A DNA stretch of 64,000 nucleotides from Patiria miniata (taxonomy: Eukaryota; Echinodermata; Asteroidea; Valvatida; Asterinidae). The stretch covers positions 6,262,001-6,326,000 of the forward strand of contig NW_024037074.1 of assembly GCF_015706575.1 (NCBI RefSeq), written 5' to 3'. Positions 59,107-64,000 of this stretch are shown here, one piece after another. Both the position numbers and the translations under genes were made by a program. Each line of letters opens with the position of its first letter. Positions within the stretch are counted from its first letter, which is position 1. The notes under the pieces were generated by a model. It saw only the letters and a program-made list of their open reading frames with translations. It searched no databases and was not told the DNA's origin.

Positions 59107-60259
59107 CATACCAGCTCAGACACGTGCGTTCACAGTGGATAGGTATTTGTTCCTTTGTGAAAAGCATGGATAATCAAAACATGTCCACGGTGAGGGCGCT
59201 CTGTACAAGCTGTATATTGAACACTCCTGTGTTTGCAAATTATGAGATAGAGCCAGCAATTCGATAACGGCCTGTCACCTTTTGTATAAGGATATCCCAC
59301 ATAATTGGAGAATGTTATTCTCGCATTTTAATATTGTCAAATGCGTAATTCCCTTGTTCACACTCACAACCATAGGACTAAGCCTTATTTAAGAAGTGTT
59401 AAAGAGGTGAGCTTATAATGTCCGTGCAATTTTTGAGTTGAACCTCGAAACGAATGGGTACTTAATTTGCGATTATTCAGGCCACAAAAAAAAAATGCTC
59501 TCAGGCCTTGGCCGCGGCTGGGAAGGGTCTTCTTTGATCTTTGAGTCCACCATCCCTCCGGGTGCACACCGGTGAATAGGCCTACAGGCTCGATTCCCGG
59601 AGGGAGAGGGATCGGCATCCCGCCTGCGAATCTTTTTTTCTCAAACGACATCCGTTTGCCATCTTATGATTAAGCACATCCTTCAAAACGCACTTCTTTA
59701 CTAGAAAAAAAACTGCACAGGCCTCAAAAGAAGTACATGTAATCCATTTACCTTCTCATTTCTGTTTTTGTTTGTTTATAATGTTCAAGTATACAGTAAT
59801 GAGGTGATGAAGGGTTTGAAAACACAATTAAGGAACATGGATGCCTATTACAGACACAGACGCCATGAATGAATTCACGGGCACTGATACATTATTGTGC
59901 AAGTCAGAATCCCTTTATTTTATCACATGGCTATATCATTCACAGTGTGTTTACGAAAGAGGAAGAACTGAATAATGAAAAAGAAATAACAAGTAGCCTA
60001 CGTTCAGTTACTATATAACGAATTATTTCAATGTCCTTTTTGAAGGATTGGATCTTTCACAGAAACCGCAATTTAATGGACTGAAGACTAACATGTTCAA
60101 TAAAGAAAAGGCTATATCCGAGTGGTTATTTTTTTAACAATGCATTGCACGTGACTGAGTATTTCATTTAACTAAAGTATGTTTCCTATATTAGCAAACG
60201 AACAGTACACAATCGGAATACGTCCTAGGAGACAAAAGACACAATCGTCTTAGGACCAT
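59107..60259. other. Intergenic, no gene seen
   Basis: A 59580-59640 stretch has a tRNA T-loop-like GGCTCGATTCCCGG but no A box. Nothing else stands out. Confidence 0.35.
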
Positions 60260-61378
60260 ATGTCCGTTACGCCTCGGCTATTCCAAAAAAAAAAATCAAA
60301 TATAGTTTGGACCGTCTTAACTGGTCCCACCCATAGTTGGGACAGATGGGAAGATACGATAGTTTTCGCGTAACATAATATGCCTGTTTGTTGTATTGTA
60401 TATGGTTGCTGTTACTATATATTGTGGAATGCAATTCTCGGATGCAAACATTATATGTCCGTTAAGCCTCATTGCAATACCCCAAATATAGTTTGGACAG
60501 ACTTAACTGGTCCCAACCATAGTTGGGACAGATGGGACGATACGATAGTTTGCGCGAAATATAATATGCCAGTTTGTTGTATTGTATAAGGTTGCTGTTA
60601 CTATATATTGTGGAATGCAATTATCGGATGCAAACATAATATATGTCCGTTAAGCCTCATTGCAATACCCCAAATATAGTTTGGACAGACTTAACTGGTC
60701 AGATCCATAAAGTTGGGACAGATGGGACAATACGACAGTTTGGGCGTAACATCATATGCCTGTTTGTTGTATTGTATAAGGTTGCTGTTACTATATATTG
60801 TGGAATGCAATTCTCGGATGCAAACATTATATGTCCGTTAAGCCTCATTGCAATACCCCAAATATAGTTTGGACAGACTTAACTGGTCCCAACCATAGTT
60901 GGGACGGATGGGACGATACGATAGTTTGCGCGAAATATAATATGCCAGTTTGTTGTATTGTATAAGGTTGCTGTTACTATATATTGTGGAATGCAATTAT
61001 CGGATGCAAACATAATATATGTCCGTTAAGCCGCATTGCAATGCCCCAAGTAATTATAGTTTGGACAGACTTAACTGCATGGTCAAAGCCATGGTTGGGA
61101 CAGATGGGACGATACGATAGTCTGCGCGTAACATAATATGCCTGTTTGTTGTATTGTATAAGGTTACTGTTAGTATATATTGTGGAATGCACAACATAAT
61201 ATTATAACCGTTAAGCCTCATTGCAATACCCCAAATATAGTTTGGACAGACTTAACTGGTCAGATCCATATAGTTGGGACAGATGGGACGATACGACAGT
61301 TGGGCGTAACATCATACCTGTTTGTTGTACTGTATAAGGTTGCTGTTACTATATATTGTGGAATGCCAAAAACAAAAT
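60260..61378. repeat. Satellite array, six units of about 186 bp
   Basis: The anchor TAGTTTGGAC recurs at 60303, 60489, 60677, 60865, 61057 and 61238 (spacings 181-192). Each unit carries ACCATAGTTGGGACAGATGG, TTTGTTGTATTGTATAAGG and CTATATATTGTGGAATGC words. Units 2 and 4 are nearly identical, and units 3 and 6 share their own variants. Confidence 0.92.
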
Positions 61379-61708
61379 ATTAACGATCGCTCTTGATTGC
61401 AATATATCGCAGGTTCTAAATACGGTTAACTTATGGGAGGGGGACCCTCGAATAAATACATTTTCCCCTCCAACGGGTTCTACGATAAACAGGGACTTCA
61501 ATGTAACCTCTTATTATACTGCAGTACAATACCAAACAGGATACAGGTATATACGAGCGTGCAAACGTAGAAAGTAACTTTTTTTAAGATTTTGTCTGGG
61601 ACTTTTGTCCCCCCTTTCAAAATCAAATTCTTGGATGTAAACCTTTCTATATCTCACGGAAGGAAATTATTGGATATTGTATAGTAGTGGATTTTGCCGT
61701 TAATTTCC

Positions 61709-61939
61709 TTAATTTCCTAAATTAAAAAAAAAAATTAAGCCAGAAACAAACCCGTAAATATATTTATTCCAACACGTTGGGTCCAGGCTCATGTCATAAA
61801 CAGCATTCATGTTTGTAAATAACTGGTCTTGAGGGTTTCTATTCGTCCTCTGAATAATAAAACTGTGCCATGCGCTAAATGTGTCACTTTTCAGGGCTAG
61901 ATTATAGTTTTCTGGTTTCACTTCGATTTCAATATCCAT
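61709..61939 (-). CDS. Possible exon, unrecognised protein
   Basis: A 76-codon minus frame whose peptide looks protein-like (charged N-terminus, DQLFTNMNAVYDMSLDPT). A possible donor lies at the TACGG/GTTTGT junction near 61750 and an acceptor (TTCACAG) just above the ATG. No family recognised, and it may be chance. Confidence 0.2.
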   Translation of the reverse strand: MDIEIEVKPENYNLALKSDTFSAWHSFIIQRTNRNPQDQLFTNMNAVYDMSLDPTCWNKYIYGFVSGLIFFFNLGN

Positions 61940-62395
61940 GCTGTGAACCCTCTTTTAACAGAAAACCGTGGTTGGCCAGTTATATTCGGGTTTAAGTACC
62001 AGGCTTATAACTGTCCTCTCTTATCTTATGCTGTAATCCCCTTGGAGAGTTTATTACCAGATGTATGCCCAACATCAGCAGGAAGCAATTCGTATTGCTT
62101 GACAGAACGACTCGTTGGGCATGGCTATATCTTTCTAAACATAAGTGACCAGCATTTTCCAGGCGTCAATGGCGAAAAAAAATGATTGGAACACGGACCC
62201 AGTATTGTAAAAATCAGAAAGAAAATATTGTATCAGGAAATAAGACAATTGAATTAAATGTCAAATCTAACCTTTAAGTTTAATCAAAATACAGCCCTGC
62301 TGTTAGATAACCACTGTCAATCTGTGGAGATAATCAAAGAAAAACAAAAATACCATGATTTCTTCAAGGACTAAAGATGGCCCTTTTCAGGGCGA

Positions 62396-63245
62396 GAAAA
62401 AAAACGAAACCCAAATGTCGGGACTACCGTTTTAGTGAGGTTCTGCATGTAGCACTTTCAAACTCTAGGATTTAAAAGCTCAATTCATAAGCCTTCTTTT
62501 AGTTGAAGTATCATTCAAATCACTCATGTACTTTAAAAGTTACGGAATTTCAAACACAACCACCGTTTTAAAGTTTTGTCCACGGATCACAAAAAAGGCG
62601 TGCGTTCTTTCAGCAAAACGAAACAGTTGACACACATCCCAATGTGATTTGTTTTCGTTTTGCTGAAAGAACACCTTTTTGTCATTCCTGGACAGAATCT
62701 TAAACGGTGGTTGTGTTTAAAATTCCGTAACTTGAAAATTACATGAGTGATAACTGTGCCAAAAGAAAGCTTAGGAATGGGATTTACTATATAGTATCCT
62801 CGAATTTGAAAGTGCTACATGCAGAACTTCACTAAGACCAAAAAAGTCTCCGGCTTCTGGTGTGGAGCTTGCCCCAAAAGTGGTGCGGCGACGCGGCTTT
62901 TTTTTTGGTTTTTTTCTTTTTGCTTTTTTTCCCTTCAAATGTCGGCTGATGACAGCAAATGGTGCCCGACTAAATTCAGTGCAAAATGTGTTGGAGCCCA
63001 GAGAGGCCACATAAAGCTTATACGCGATCGTAACCCCATCTAAAAACACGTTAGAATTTTGCAGCAGCAGGATTCCAGTCAAACCAGTGAGTTTGGCGGT
63101 TTTGAGACATCATCTCACATTGAAAAAACAAACAACACTTTTTAATCTTGCCGACGCGCATGGCTACGGCGACGCGCGCGCATACCAGAAACCGGAGACT
63201 CTTTTTGGCCTAAAACAACGGTCCCATCATTTGGGTGTCTTTATT
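62396..63245. mobile_element. Foldback MITE with a second MITE nested inside
   Basis: The outer element has arms TCTGCATGTAGCACTTTCAA... and inverse around a CTTTCAGCAAAACGAAA palindrome (about 62600-62680); it is related to the FMO intron 4 element. Its right arm is interrupted at about 62837-63212 by an element with ends CCAAAAAAGTCTCCGG / CCGGAGACTCTTTTTGG and a T-rich core. The outer arm resumes at about 63213. Confidence 0.6.
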
Positions 63246-63395
63246 TTTACTCACTATGTACACTAACATTCTATTGTTATGCAAGAATTTAAAGCCTGTA
63301 AAGATATTGGTTTTTCGAAACAAAGCCTACTTTAGAGAAGATGAGGGAAAATTCGGTAAATCGATAAAGATTGGCTTACCATGGTTTGTATTCAT

Positions 63396-63593
63396 TCATG
63401 TAGATTGCCAGTGTTTCAGTGGTTCTGAACTTGCATTAGACTGAGCAATGTCCCTGGCTTGCACCATGCGGGTAAACACACCAGGCTTCGGGGTTTGGGC
63501 ATTGGTAACCAAATTCGCAAGGCTCCCTGAATCAAGAAAGACATGTTCCAAGAATAAAAAGGCAATAAGAACAAACAAGCCTCTTGTTTTCAT
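63396..63593 (-). CDS. Possible small secreted protein (65 aa) or first exon of one
   Basis: Begins MKTRGLFVLIAFLFLEHVFL, a classic signal peptide (basic start, hydrophobic core), with a polar remainder and no cysteines. No family recognised. A segment of about 105 bases spanning the start and upstream region is duplicated in tandem at about 63665-63755, where the same start is followed by an early stop. A GTAAGC donor lies 20 bases past the stop. Coding status is uncertain. Confidence 0.35.
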   Translation of the reverse strand: MKTRGLFVLIAFLFLEHVFLDSGSLANLVTNAQTPKPGVFTRMVQARDIAQSNASSEPLKHWQST

Positions 63594-64000
63594 TTCTTGT
63601 TTCTGAATCATAAGATTCACTTTGATTTATTTTCAGAGTTGTCTTGATTGTATTCCGAGAAGAAGAAGGCAATAAGAACAAACTAACCTCTTGTTTTCAT
63701 TTCTGGTTTTGGAATTATTAGATTCACTTTGTTTTATTTTTAGAGTTGTCTTGATTTTCTTCCGATTCGAAAAAGGGTTTAAAGCATTTATAATAAAACG
63801 GAAAAAAAATCATAAAATCGATTTCATTAAAGGCAAATGCAGAGATACACGGCTGGTGCAATGGAGAATTGATTGAGCAATTTTGATGAATTGAAATTAT
63901 AGAATGAATTCTAGACTGCAACAATCGATTGTAGACAATTTCAAAATCTCATATGGTTTGATGATTGTCCGATATTTGATTGAAAGCAGGTGATGAAAAT
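63594..64000. other. Right edge, duplicated 5' flank
   Basis: Holds the second copy of the duplicated signal-peptide start region (63665-63755), then AT-rich sequence with no gene seen. Confidence 0.4.

Noticed and set aside
59580-59640. tRNA gene suggested by GGCTCGATTCCCGG
   Set aside because: No A box, anticodon stem or acceptor stem could be paired.
60260-61378. Short frames such as MSVKPHCNTPNIVWTDLTG
   Set aside because: They repeat with the satellite period and are satellite read-outs.

Overview
The window is animal nuclear DNA: spliced genes with GT-AG introns, non-coding first exons, long AT-rich intergenic stretches, dense miniature inverted-repeat elements (MITEs), a tRNA-derived SINE, homopolymer G/C runs and one 500-base assembly gap (46887-47386). 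Gene content (FMO family, 2',5'-oligoadenylate synthetase, a transposase-derived PHD protein) and the repeat style suggest a marine invertebrate, perhaps a non-vertebrate deuterostome such as an echinoderm, hemichordate or cephalochordate. The species is an inference I cannot fix from sequence alone.

Region 1 (1-6640): a minus-strand, single-exon-coding gene for a 698-residue transposase-derived protein with a C-terminal PHD finger (5221-3125). A TTAA-flanked MITE abuts its 3' end, and a 648-bp inverted-repeat element lies upstream.

Region 2 (6641-44747): three head-to-tail units of about 12-13 kb, each with an 8-coding-exon minus-strand flavin-containing monooxygenase (FMO) gene plus a non-coding first exon and promoter. 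Copies 1 and 3 read as intact 530-residue proteins. Copy 2 has a one-base deletion in its last exon that removes the C-terminal membrane anchor. Element insertions act as markers: the 3' half of unit 2 shares insertions with unit 3, while its 5' half shares insertions with unit 1. The middle unit therefore looks like the hybrid product of unequal crossing-over, with the switch near exon 3/intron 2. Unit 3 has had its promoter split from upstream E-boxes by a 1.46-kb insertion.

Region 3 (44748-64000): an OAS-like innate-immunity gene on the minus strand (57366-54151, four exons, a frameshift in exon 1), an orphan first exon of a second OAS copy (49517-49308), a SINE in the OAS intron, a Mutator-like MITE, a 186-bp satellite array (60260-61378), nested MITEs and a possible small secreted-peptide gene near the right edge.

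The FMO genes (membrane-bound detoxification oxygenases) and the OAS gene (double-stranded RNA sensing) are both typical of fast-duplicating defence loci. Nothing in the sequence shows that they work together.
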